Origin: Bugula neritina
Taxonomy: Eukaryota; Bryozoa; Gymnolaemata; Cheilostomatida; Bugulidae
Reading direction: 5' to 3'
DNA length: 64,000 bases
Assembly (NCBI GenBank): GCA_964035545.1
Contig: OZ037767.1
Span: forward strand, 15,129,998 to 15,193,997
The notes beneath the pieces are model-generated. The model made no database searches, was not told where the DNA came from, and was given only the letters and a program-made list of their open reading frames with translations. Numbering within the stretch: position 1 is the first letter of the stretch; every line of letters begins with the position of its first letter. The translations under genes and the position numbers were made by a program. Positions 35,875-48,267 of this stretch are shown here, one piece after another.

Positions 35875-38800
35875 TCACTTGTTTTTCTTCATCCCAAAAA
35901 TGGTAAGCTTTCCATCATTTGCTGCTTTTACCACTTTTGACAAATCAGTAGCTTCCTCACATAATTTGCCAAGCGCAGACAAGCCTCCTTTCTTTGCACT
36001 GTCCATCCATTGTCCAATTATCTGAAATTTATATTATGGGGGAAATGTCAATGAAAATGCATATATAATACCAATGTCTATATATTATTATAAAACAAAT
36101 ATAGGAGTGTATAATACTATAATCCCATGTTTTGAGGCTTCAATAAAACATAAAATGTTTAGGCAACTGGTACTCAAAGCTTTTTATGCTACAGTCATCA
36201 AAAGATTGGCAAAAGAAACAATTTTCTTCTGCGTTTTCCTATATTTTGTATTATATGTTTTATAAACATGTAATACCTGATACACTTTAATTACAATACA
36301 TAAGATGTTTATATGTAAATACAACTCCAGTTTGTCACATGACAAAAAAGTATGAGCTCGTTTGAAATAAACAGTGTATAATTGTGCTATATAGCTCATG
36401 TTTGTAGTATCACAGTTTTATAATATCTTTCAATACACTAACTTGTTTATACAAGATTCCTGTGTTATTATAACAGCACAGCTTTTCATGTTTTGTTTAT
36501 ATACTACTTCAAAAAACTCAAAATGAAAGAGTGCTTAAACAAAATGCTATAGCAGGTGTGAATGCAATCAATGCTTAAACAAAAGTGTTGATTTTGCTTT
36601 TATTATATAACTAGGATATAATATAAGTTAAAAGTCTACCTCATCTAACTTATCTTTATCCAGTACATTCAGGTAGTAGATGTATCTGAATCTGTCAATA
36701 GTTTTACGACATTTCCCTGTTGGTTTAAGAGCATCATTAATAGACTTGGCTCTCTTACTTGTCAGTTGATTATGTACGTATTCCATCAACTGTATAGCCT
36801 GTTCAGGTGTTTGTACTGCAAGGAACACAGGGTAAAATATTTACATATTAAGCTATGAGAAGATATGAGTATTAGTATTATATTTCTGCTATAGGGGATA
36901 GTACTAAGTGTAATATAACAGCTGGTCATATATATCAAACTCTATAGTTGCCTCTTCATCTTATATATAGTAAGGGTTGTCTCATTTTATTATATATAGT
37001 AAGAGTTGTCTCATCTTATTATATATAGTGAGAGTTGTCTTATCTTATTATATAAAGTAAGAGTTGTCTTATCTTATTATATAAAGTAAGAGTTGTCTTA
37101 CCTTATTATATATAGTAAGAGTTGTTTTATCCTATTATATAAAGTAAGAGTTGTCTTATCTTATTATATATAGTAAGAGTTGTCTTATCTTATTATATAC
37201 AGTAAGAGTTGTCTTATCTTATTATATACAGTAAGAGTTGTCATACCATATTGAAAACTTGTTGTAGCATTAGGAGCAGACAAATCTTGGCCAGCCTGCT
37301 TGTCACTGACTCTTTCTACAAAATACACAAAAATCATGCATGCTATCATAATGGCTAGCCTCAACGTATATAGGAAACTTAATAAAAACATGTTAAATTA
37401 AAATGTAAATAGAATGTTACATTTTTATTCATGATTACTATAATTCATTTCAACAAACCTGTAACCAGTGTTTCTTGGTTCTCAACAAATATTGAGAATG
37501 GGACATCCACTAATCCAAGTCTGAGACAGTCGGAGTACCTCGATTTATCTGAAAAAAATACAAGTTGATCAACAAATAAAACCTAAAATATCCAAATAAC
37601 TCACTTTTACCTGCTAGGCAAAGATTACAATAAAACAAGTATACATTACCTTCATCTAGAATGCGAGTCACACCGTCCTTTCCAATAAAACGTTTGAAAT
37701 CTTCAATAGTCATGTGATCTTCAAATGGATAAACTATATTCTCTTCTTGAATTTTTACGGTTACTTTACAGTTTTTCACTTTACCTGCATGAAAAACCCG
37801 TCACATGATCATAAAGCTAACTTTAATCCTAGCGTAGTTACACATCAACAATGTAACAAATAGGTATGTTTAGAGGCAAATATGCAATTAACTTACTCTT
37901 GAATGGCCCATCTGATCTGGTAGGAAGTGAAACTGCTTGGTGTACCGATACAGTAGCAGGTATATCTTGATGTGGTGCTGCAACCGCTGTATCTATCAGA
38001 TAAGGAACCTCAGTTGGCTGCGCCATGTTCTCCATTGTGTTTTCTGCTGGCACATGTTCATGTGGTGCTGCAACACTTGGAAAAGCTTGGTGTGGTGCCA
38101 CAGTGTTTAACTGACTTAGTTGTGATGATCGTGTATCTGACGTTAAATCATGTGAGAGAGTAGTCGACTGAGTTGGTACTTCAACTGTAAAGATAATACA
38201 AATAAAATTCTAGCTATTATAAATGTTGAGGACATTGATTCACAAAAATAATTTATTTAGTAAAAAAGCTTAATATATGGCAGTCAATTATCATTTGTTT
38301 AACAACTCAGTAATTATTTTATAATTTTTGACATTTGGGACGAATAAATTTTTATAGTAAACTGCAAGAATCAGCAAAGACTACCAGACTACCAACTTAT
38401 ATAACTTACATGCAGTCCTTCGATGTTTATTTGAGGGTAAAACTGTCATAGCTGTTTCTGCAGGTCTTTTGTTCTGTGAAACTTTGTTTGTTTGCTTTTT
38501 CAAGTCAAAAACTTGAATAAACGAATTGCTTTCTTGTGCGAAATCAATAGCAGGACAATTTGCACTACTTTTCAATTTCAAATCGGATTTGTGTTCATTT
38601 GCTATTTCCCTGCTTCTAAAACTTCCTTTCTGCATTGGTACTTCTGGTGGCGCATTGTTAGGAAAGTTGGAGATTGAAGGTGGTGGCTGTTTGAACTGAG
38701 TGTCTGCTTCTCTGTGGATGTTGCTGTCACCATTTAAATGCGAAGGGTTTGTAGAAGGCATGTTGAAAGATGGAGGGTTGAAGAGAGACCAGTCCTTTGA

Positions 38801-41800
38801 ATGGTTGAAAGATGGGGCATTCAATTGAAGAGGCTGAGATGGTAAGTTGGTTGTGAAATTCTCTGATCTAGGAATCCACTGTGGTTTTGATGGTGTGGGT
38901 AGATACGGCATAGAAAAAGAACCATCAGTATTGTTTGGTGGCTGAGCATGCATGTGTTGTGAAGACAGTTGAAACCAAGGTGGCTGAAGATGGATCAACT
39001 GTGGCGCCGTTTGTAGATAAGATGGTTGTCTTAGGTGTGGTGGTTGCAGCCAGTGCTGTGGAGATGTTGGTTGATGTGGCAAGCCTGGTGATGACTGTGG
39101 AAACTCATCAATCTGCAAAGGATGGTGACGTGTCTGCTCTTTCCAGAAATCTGCGTTTAAAAAAATGGTAAACATGTATAATAATAAATATGTGAACGGA
39201 CCATATTGGGCTTTCAAATTTATAGATTATTGTTATAGGCACTTAAATAGAATGAGTACAAAAATTAATTACAGTAAAATGTTACATACGAATAATTGTT
39301 TCAGTTTGTGAGATAAATAATTGTTATATAATTTATTTTTTAAAATTTGTCAAATTAGCAGTTTCTTTGTAGGGGTGATGGGGGGGGGGGGGGGCACAAC
39401 GGTCATAGGGTACAAAAAGCCAGTCAAATTGTGAGAAAACTTATTGACTAGAGTTGTGAGTTTTTTTAATAAAAAGGTATTGACATAATGACCGGAACCG
39501 AGAAGTTGTGAAAGAGATAAAAACAATCAACTGATTTTACTTATAATAGTCCACTGGTGTAGCATTTAGACTAGAGATTATTGAACTAGTTACTCAAAAA
39601 ACAGACGAATGAGAGCGAAAAACTTAACAAGCGGCCGTTGTGTCCCCCTCCTGTAACCCCTATTTATTATGGAATATTAATTTCACTCTTTTGCATTATG
39701 CATCATATTTCTAAATTTCAGAAACGCATCCGTATTTGTTTTAATAATAGCCAAATTGCACTCTTTTATTGACCTGTTCTGTTTAACTTAAAAATGATCA
39801 ATCTATTGTTACCTGTGACAAAGCATAACGAAAAAATTCCTGTCTTTATCCAATTTTGCTTTTTAGTCATTGGAAACATTTATTTAGCATGCTACTTAAA
39901 TCATAGATGGGGAATATAAAAGCAGCTATCTGTTGAAACTTTATAATTTACTTATCATTTTTGCATGAGATTTCTTTGTACTGCTAACATAACACAGTTA
40001 TATTATTTTAAGGTTAGTTGACCTTAATTAAAATAGCCTTTTTAAAAGTAAGTAATTCTACCTGGAACTTGACTCGTTGCATCAGCTCTTTGTTCTGTAG
40101 AAGCAATTCTCTGGAGTCCAAATATTTCATTATTTACGCCAACATCTATAGGTATTCTTTCTGCATGGTTTGATATACTGAAAAGTTTTAGCTGCTGCTC
40201 TGCTGTCAGCTGACTCATCAAAAGAGTGAGAATCTCTGTTTGGTTAGTCTTACCTGCTTCCTGTATCACTGTATTACCATCTCTATTCTGTATCATGAGT
40301 AGCTCTACCTTCTGTTCTACTGATACACCATCTAGTAGACATTTGATGGTGTCAGTATGTCCTCTCCATGCTGCACAGTGTATAGCTGTCTCTTTAAGGA
40401 AACTCTGAGTCTGTATCCTGAGTAGCTCTACCTTCTGTTCTACTGATATACCATCTAGTAGACATTTGATGATGTCAGTATGACCTCCCAATGCTGCACT
40501 GTGTATAGCTGTCTCATCTTCACTGTCCTGTCTCTTGAGTAGCTCTACCTTCTGTTCTACTGATACACCATCTAGTAGACATTTGATGATGTCAGTATGA
40601 CCTCTCAATGCTGCACTGTGTATAGCATAAGACTCAGTTGTCTTGAGTAGCTCTACCTTCTGTTCTACTGATACACCATCTAGTAGACATTTGATGATGT
40701 CAGTACGTCCTTCGCATGCTGCACTGTGTATAGCTGTCTCTTTAAGGAAACTCTGAGTCTGTATCTTGAGTAACTCTACTTTCTGTTCCACTGATACACC
40801 ATCTAGTAGACATTTGATGATGTCAGTATGACCTCCCAATGCTGCACTGTGTATAGCTGTCTCATCTTCACTGTCCTGTATCTTGAGTAGCTCTACCTTC
40901 TGTTCTACTGATACACCATCTAGTAGACATTTGATGATGTCAGTATGACCTCTCAATGCTGCACTGTGTATAGCATAAGACTCAGTTGTCTTGAGTAGCT
41001 CTACCTTCTGTTCTACTGATATACCATCTAGTAGACATTTGATGGTGTCAGTATGTCCTTCGCATGCTGCACTGTGTATAGCATAAGACTCAGTTGTCTT
41101 GAGTAGCTCTACCTTCTGTTCTACTGATACACCATCTAGTAGACATTTGATGATGTCAGTACGTCCTTCGCATGCTGCACTGTGTATAGCTGTCTCTTTA
41201 AGGAAACTCTGAGTCTGTATCTTGAGTAACTCTACTTTCTGTTCCACTGATACACCATCTAGTAGACATTTGATGATGTCAGTATGACCTCCCAATGCTG
41301 CACTGTGTATAGCTGTCTCATCTTCACTGTCCTGTATCTTGAGTAGCTCTACCTTCTGTTCTACTGATACACCATCTAGTAGACATTTGATGATGTCAGT
41401 ATGACCTCTCAATGCTGCACTGTGTATAGCATAAGACTCAGTTGTCTTGAGTAGCTCTACCTTCTGTTCTACTGATATACCATCTAGTAGACATTTGATG
41501 GTGTCAGTATGTCCTTCGCATGCTGCACTGTGTATAGCATAAGACTCAGTTGTCTTGAGTAGCTCTACCTTCTGTTCTACTGATACACCATCTAGTAGAC
41601 ATTTGATGATGTCAGTACGTCCTTCGCATGCTGCACTGTGTATAGCTGTCTCTTTAAGGAAACTCTGAGTCTGTATCTTGAGTAACTCTACTTTCTGTTC
41701 CACTGATACACCATCTAGTAGACATTTGATGATGTCAGTATGACCTCCCAATGCTGCACTGTGTATAGCTGTCTCATCTTCACTGTCCTGTATCTTGAGT

Positions 41801-42369
41801 AGCTCTACCTTCTGTTCTACTGATACACCATCTAGTAGACATTTGATGATGTCAGTATGACCTCTCAATGCTGCACTGTGTATAGCATAAGACTCAGTTG
41901 TCTTGAGTAGCTCTACCTTCTGTTCTACTGATACACCATCTAGTAGACATTTGATGGTGTCAGTATGTCCTTCGCATGCTGCATAGTGTATAGCATAAGA
42001 CTCAGTTGTCTTGAGTAGCTCTACCTTCTGTTCTACTGATACACCATCTAGTAGACATTTGATGGTGTCAGTATGTCCTTCGAATGCTGCACTGTGTATA
42101 GCTGTCTGACCCTCCCAGCCCTGTATCTTGAGTAGCCCTACCTTCTGTTCTACTGATACACCATCTAGTAGACATTTGATGATGTCAGCATGTCCTTCCT
42201 CAGCTGCACAGTGTATTACATCACACTCCTCACATAATAGTCTATATCTCTCTTCTAATGATATGAAAGGAAGGCACTTCTTCAGCTTAGTCAGAATATT
42301 TCCCTCATCATCTCTATATATAATACTAATGAGTAATTGAGTGAACTTTAGCACTTCATTCTGATTCAT
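35875..42369 (-). CDS. Ankyrin-repeat protein with unrecognised C-terminal domain (8 exons)
   Basis: Minus-strand exons: 42369-40062, 39150-38410, 38184-37897, 37784-37650, 37548-37459, 37315-37247, 36815-36640, 36021-35875. Phases agree throughout, giving 1317 residues. After a short helical N-terminus, residues about 50-735 hold 17-18 ankyrin repeats of 36-41 residues (AIHSAA.EGHTDIIKCLLDG followed by VSVEQKVELLK), arranged in a 152-residue higher-order repeat. Residues about 770-1015 are Pro/Gln/His-rich and disordered. Residues about 1015-1110 carry VAAPH repeats. Then comes a compact segment (CKVTVKIQEENIVYPFEDH, KRFIGKDGVTRILDEG) and a helical C-terminal part (CRKTIDRFRYIYYL, IIGQWMDSAKKGG). 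The C-terminal half matches no family I recognise. The repeats suggest a protein-interaction scaffold, presumably intracellular. Model strong, function unknown. Confidence 0.85.
36957..37245. repeat. Minisatellite in ankyrin-gene intron 6
   Basis: About ten units of 29-30 bases (TATATAGTAAGAGTTGTCT followed by CATCTTAT or TATCTTAT), ending directly at the donor of exon 6: the GTTGTCATAC next to the exon border is itself part of the last unit. Confidence 0.88.
39380..39394. repeat. Homopolymeric G run
   Basis: About 15 consecutive G on the plus strand, in intron 1 of the ankyrin gene. Likely to be a sequencing or length-variation hotspot. Confidence 0.9.
40585..42060 (-). repeat. 456-bp higher-order repeat encoding four ankyrin modules
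   Basis: Repeat starts can be placed at 41041, 41497 and 41953, exactly 456 bases apart; 40585 begins a variant unit in the same register. Units 41041-41496 and 41497-41952 differ at about one base by eye, synonymous sites included. Each encodes modules of 36, 39, 41 and 36 residues (152 in total). The pattern means very recent tandem expansion or homogenisation. Confidence 0.9.
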
Positions 42370-43110
42370 TTCAACTGACCTTTTAGTAAGAACTCTCCAT
42401 CTTTAGCAGCTCCTCAAATAGACTAATATGCTAGACCAGAAAACTCCACAATACACAATGTTTATCCTCAGACTATATGTAATACTATATTATAACTTAT
42501 TTTTTCATTTTAAGCTTTAAACTTTCACACGAGTATAACAGTAGTCGTTAACTTTCTGTAAATTACTAACCAGAATCTTCTCAATATGGGGTGCCTACTT
42601 GTGTAGCGCTTATCTATCAACTATAACTATAACTAGCCTGTACAATATGCAGTTCCGTAGTACAGGGAATTCACGACGAAATAGATGGGAAATTCCATTC
42701 ACTCCCATTACTCATTTTAAATCGGCCTGTCAACAAACAATTGCGTTAGGTAACGCGTCAAAGTGGAGAATACTCATAGAAACTATTATAATTATTGTTA
42801 GGATAACACAACTCATATTACTCAGCCTGTTGCATTCTGTAAATATTACGGCATGCTATACAAAATTATAACATGTATACATAAGCTGTTCATAATATTA
42901 TAATATTTGGAGTAATATAAACTTTTAACTTCTTATATATGAACTTTTGTACCATAAATGTAATTCTACATAAAATTAGGCTTAAGTGTTATAAAAATCC
43001 AATTGAAGTCAGTTATTGTCTTGACGCTAAATAAAAAGCAATAATTAATTGAAGACTTAGAATGTTTACAGCCTTATGTTATTTGTACTATTGTGATATT
43101 TATGTTTCCG
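42370..43110. other. Upstream region of the ankyrin gene
   Basis: AT-rich sequence upstream of the start codon at 42369. It should include the promoter and 5' leader, but no specific element can be supported. Confidence 0.4.
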
Positions 43111-43285
43111 ACTATTATATAATATATGGTGCGAATGTTAATCGGTAATTTAATTTTGCAAATGCAAGCAAACAAGCATGTGTAAGAGTAGTTTTCTCTC
43201 AAATCTACTCTTACACATGCTTGTTTGCTTGCATTTGCAAAATTAAATTACAGATTAACATTCGCATCATATATTATATAATAGT
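43111..43285. repeat. Long near-perfect hairpin (81-bp arms, 13-base loop)
   Basis: Arms 43111-43191 and 43205-43285 are reverse complements with two mismatches by eye, separated by TTTTCTCTCAAAT. Arm cores read GCAAATGCAAGCAAACAAGC and complement. It could be a palindromic MITE or a small-RNA precursor. It ends 190 bases before the left edge of the duplicated segment. Confidence 0.9.
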
Positions 43286-43475
43286 TTTGCGGTGGCTTAT
43301 AATATGTTAGCTTCATTCAAAATATCTGGCAAAAAGTTTATCATGAGCTAAATGATATGATCTCTAATGATCATCATAATTTTAACTCAATATATATTTA
43401 TAAAATAATTGCTTCCAATAAAAAATGAAAACTTCCATATGCATAAAACACTTGCATGACATAAAAGATGAAATG

Positions 43476-45059
43476 AAATACCCGGCTAAGCTAAGCACAG
43501 ACACCACGATATTTGTGGGAGCTCTGCATGGTATATGCTGAACCCGGAAGGCTTAGCCTGTGTTATGGAAGAACTGTTTGGCCCAGTCATCTATGCCAGC
43601 ATTGACACTGACAAACACAAATACCCAATTGGTAGGAGCTTAGTCTATGTTCTGACACAGCTATGCAACTTCCTGAAACAGTTTGTGCTAATAATATATA
43701 TAACGGAAAAAAGTATTTCTATGTGAACTCATTTACAATTCCTCTATTTTATTATTATCACCTTTACATAACTCTACTATAATAACACACAATTGTGTAC
43801 TATATATACAGTTCCATTGTTTTCCTATAACTATACATTGATATATATGCTATCTCTACTATCTATATACTGCAGTCAACACTCTATAAGGATACATTGA
43901 TATATTACATAGTGTAAATAATTTAGTAGCAGAACATGGTTGTATCTGTTGTAGGTTCTGACCGTGTGACTTTCAGCTGCCATGACAGCTACAGGAATGC
44001 ACTTGACACTGCTTTTGTGGAAATAGAAATCCCAAAATTTACTAAGAATTAAAGTATTTGTGCTCTGCAACTATTATAGTTTTTAAAATCATGCTTTTAT
44101 GTAAATTGATATAATATATTTCATTACCTTTTTTGGTTTAAATTACTATATTATATTTGAATTTTTGCAAACTTGTAGTGAAATTATGGAGCTAAACTGT
44201 GTATTTTACTTAAATAATTTGCAGGTACAACTAGACCCTTACTTGGAGAAATCTATCTGTTACGTGTGCAGGATCAGTTTAGGGCCATAATTTTGCAGAC
44301 ATCCAATGTGCTCCAAGGTAACACAATTCCTTGATTATCTTGAGGAAAATTAGCTTTGCTTCTAAACCAAGAGAAAATATATTTGACAAGTATAAGTATT
44401 TAATTATTTAATTTAGGTTTTTATCTAATTTAATTATTTATTGCTATAAATTTTTATAAGACTTTTAGCAGCTCAAGATTTGCACATAAAATTAATTTGA
44501 TAATCTTGAAAGTGTAACTGCTACAATTGTTACCATAATTTATGTAATTATGATACATTATCTGTTGGTAAGAATAGACTTTTTTATTAAGAAAACCTTT
44601 TGGCATGTCACTATTCCAAGTTTACTGCAAACATGGTTATGAAAAATGTTTGCTGCATGAGAGCTATTAGAATCCCACTTAGTTTAAGTTGTTGAATAGT
44701 TTATAAAGAATAATTTTTAATATACTGTAAAAACATTAGTATAAGGTACAAGATTATTAATAGTAAATTAACATATAAATGCATTATTATTATTAAAAAA
44801 TCTTCAACATATCAGACCTTGGAAAAACATTACACTGCATGGCAATTATTTATTTGTCCGACTCCGCTAACTTTGCACTTCGATTTTTAATACATTTGTT
44901 CTGGTTTTATTCTCCCAGTACTTCTGTGAACTTTGTTGGCGCTGGCAGCACGCTGACTTGGGGGAAGGAGCCCAGGCTCATCATCCTCTTACCAGAAACT
45001 CTAAAAAGAGTCGTGGTTTCTCAGAAGGAGGCTCTAGACACGCTAGAAATGGCATTTAA
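43476..45059 (+). pseudogene. CPEB fragment (RRM2 to ZZ finger), disabled
   Basis: Corresponds to the second part of CPEB exon 12 and exons 13-15 (about 43476-43631, 43955-44054, 44225-44317, 44919-45059). It has no promoter, N-terminus or RRM1. A 2-base insertion (GGTATATGCTG for GGTATGCTG, near 43530) shifts the frame in RRM2, exon 13 gains an in-frame TAA, and exon 14 has TAA for TAC at 44288-44290 inside the zinc finger. The last exon remains open. A dead partial copy. Confidence 0.9.
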
Positions 45060-45909
45060 ATACGAAACTGTTGCATATATCTTATATGGAAGTTATGTTT
45101 AGTGTCTCATTGTTGTTTGCTCTTGTTCTGTTTATTTTGCTGTTTTGTTTGCTGCTATATTTTTCCAAGCTTTATTTTTTTAAGCCGCAGTGGTTTTAAG
45201 TAAAACTTCCTTTATTTCCTGTTTTAAATCCTTGCTTAGTAAACATCAAAAACAAACAAAAAATGATAAAAGGTTCCCTATAGTAAAGTGCGTAGATTTT
45301 AATAATTTAGTGAAGGATGTTTGAAGGTATTAGAGCTGTTTATTTGCTAGTCTTAGGGGTGTAGTTTTGTATTTTGTAGAATAATATTAGCTGTTATATT
45401 ATATTAAACATAAATAAAAAAATCTCTCACATAAATTATTTGCCAACAATTAAATCTGCACCCAATACTTGAATAAGACCATAAGGAACTATATATTATA
45501 GTGTGATATATATATAGGTACACTGTTAAACCAAAGGTGCTTCATTGTTACTCAAACAAATTTATTTCTCTTTTTTAATGAAAATGATCAGTAGAAAATA
45601 TTCAGATAGTTTACAAAAAGCAGCAAAGCTCAGAATTCAGAATAATATTTATATTCCATGCCAGATGCATTACATAATACGGTTTATTGAATATGCATAT
45701 TGTATATGTCAAGTGTTGATTAAATATAAATGGAATACAAAATCAGATTTATAAATAACATATAGTTAAATATTTGGAGTTATACACAGTTAGCTCAAAT
45801 GCATATAAAGAGATATTACAGAAGAAGAAAATGAAACTTCTGTTTAAAGAAATTAAAAGAACATTTCAATATATTACTGTAAAAATTAGGTTCAAATCTT
45901 AGATAAGTT

Positions 45910-48267
45910 CTAAACGAGCGCATAGCAAGTAGAACTTGAAGAATTTTCAAACACAACTGAAACCTCATTATGAATAAAACATTTAGCTGTAGAGGATATT
46001 GAAAATGCTGCACAATTTTGATATTGCACACATTATTGTTCTTTTATGATTAGCAGTGTGACGTCTGCAAAGTATAAAATTGCCAGGTGAGTTGGTGAAT
46101 CAAGTCTAATGTCAGAGATTCGAGAGTATGTTTGATATGCAATGAGAGTATACCTGCTTCACCGCATTTACCAATCATAGCATAGTTTACATTTAGTAGG
46201 TCAGCTAGATCTATTGCTTTTATACAGTGCTCTGATTGGTCCGCTACAAAAATAAACTGTTTCTTGTGAGATTCTAAAAAGGCTGAGTTTTGACAGGTTG
46301 GCAAAAATAACATGACTAATTAAGGTGAATGTGTAGAGATTTTGCAAATAAGCACAACCTTGTAGCTGCACACCAGCTATTACTGTACAGTCTCCACGAT
46401 GATTGATCTCTACAAGTTGTTTTGATGTAGCTGCTATTATTTTAGAAGAATCAGTTGGATGTTCAATGAAGGATATGATGTCATCAGTCATTTTCTTAAC
46501 CTCAATGTGGCTAGTGGCCTGGTAAAGAGTGCTGATTGGACCATCTGCTGAATCAATTATTAACCTTTGTCCTACAAATAGGTACACATTGCTTAGAACT
46601 CAGGTGGGTTTTATATATCTGAAAAAACTACTGATGGAAAGGCTTTTCAAACGGACTAAAGATTTGCTTTTTATTAGAGCACAAGGGCAATTATGACTAA
46701 CATTACCAATACGGCATTTATAACAGAAAATTGCTGTTTAACCTATATATATATAGTAATATATTCAACAATTTTAGCAATTTATGAAACTGTTCATGTA
46801 AAAACCAAATTTAAAATTTTTATCCTGCAGTATTGCTGTAAATTTTCGTAAGTTTTGTTAGTTTGTTGAAACTTCATCTTTTTGTATATCTATAATATAT
46901 TACTTTAAACAGACATTACATATGACTTGAATATTGATTAGCGCTATACACGAATTAGCTTAGGACTTGTTTGACAAAGATCAAATTCAATAATTAAATT
47001 GTAATTATGTGTTAAATATTGTACTATGATATGTTCAAATTTGTTTTATTATTTTAAAACTTGTTTGATTTCATGCAAGTCCAACATTTTGGCCTATAAT
47101 GTAAACGAACAATATTTATCATATCTACAAATCGCTTAATGCAGTAATTACATTCTTAGCAAAATTGCAACTTTCGAACATGAGAACATGTGTTTATATG
47201 ATTTTTAAAAAACCATAACAATAAACATTTCCTTAATATCATATTTGCAATATAGAATATTTTATTTAAATTTTGATACCTTATATATGGACTGCGGTAA
47301 GCATTATATGAATTAAGTTGTATTTATACCTCAACTGATCCTATATTACCTACAATAGGCCTATAGTAAGCTGGTCCTATATTACTTATAAACCTATATT
47401 ACTTATAGTCCTACATTACTAGTCCTATATAATATAATAAACTGGGCTTATATAATACTAGTCCTACAGTGTTCGGGCTACAATACTGGTCTTATAATAA
47501 GCTGGTCCCATAGTACTAGTTCTATTAAACTGGCTCCCTAACATTGGTCCTATCACTCACAATATATCTATAAAAATAATTGATTTATAAATTATATATA
47601 GCTGAATAATCAGTATATATCATAGTTTACTATGAATAGAAACAATAACAATTAATTTGAAGGACAACTGTTTATAAACCAATCACATGACCTGGGAAAG
47701 TCTTGTAGATACTGTTTCTCCATGTTCCACCACACATTTGACTACTGTTCCCTCTGCATGCTCTAGGACACTCAGTTTCCCCTGCTTTACCATATTTGTT
47801 GTATTCAACACCACAATAACACTGGTCAATAGATTGTACTCCTGCATATGGCTGTCCTGAAATTAGTAAATTACTAATCGATCTTTATAAATATAACAAC
47901 ACGATAAATCACAAAACACAATTTTTTTATAGTTCAGCTACAATTGGCAGATTCAAACCTATATATGCCTTTAAAATGGAAAAATACTGAAATCAATGAA
48001 AATTAAAAATAAACGTTTTCAAAGAATCAAATAATTATCAGGTATAGTAGGTTCTTACAAAATATTTTTGGTATACTGCAGTTATTTTTGGAAACATTTA
48101 TAAAAAGATTTACCTTGTATAGTGCAGTAGCCAATACAAAGCTCCACGGTCATCAAACGAGTTGAAAATGCTATGGGTAACGCTCTGCTACTAGAGTCCT
48201 TGTAACAACCAATCAGCTGGTTGAGAGTGTTCACCAGATGCAAACACAGCCAGAGTTGCAGAAGCAC
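45910..48267 (-). pseudogene. Gene A duplicate (A-psi)
   Basis: WSC exons 48267-48114 and 47856-47692 are intact, with good splice sites, and have the same GTG at the expected start codon. Exon 3 begins at 46571 but takes an extra T near 46276 (CCTTTTTAG versus CCTTTTAG), a 2-base insertion near 46149, and a deletion of about 527 bp (equivalent to 18168-18694) that removes most of the propeller and the start of the PAN module. A full-length product is impossible; at most the WSC part could be made. Confidence 0.87.
47335..47560. repeat. Degenerate minisatellite, copy-2 version
   Basis: Homologous to 20440-20815 (CTGGTCCTATATTAC-type units) but shorter. Confidence 0.65.

Noticed and set aside
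40062-42369. Regular repeats read as a CRISPR-like or satellite array
   Set aside because: The whole block is one open frame of ankyrin repeats in a spliced animal gene, with no unique spacers.
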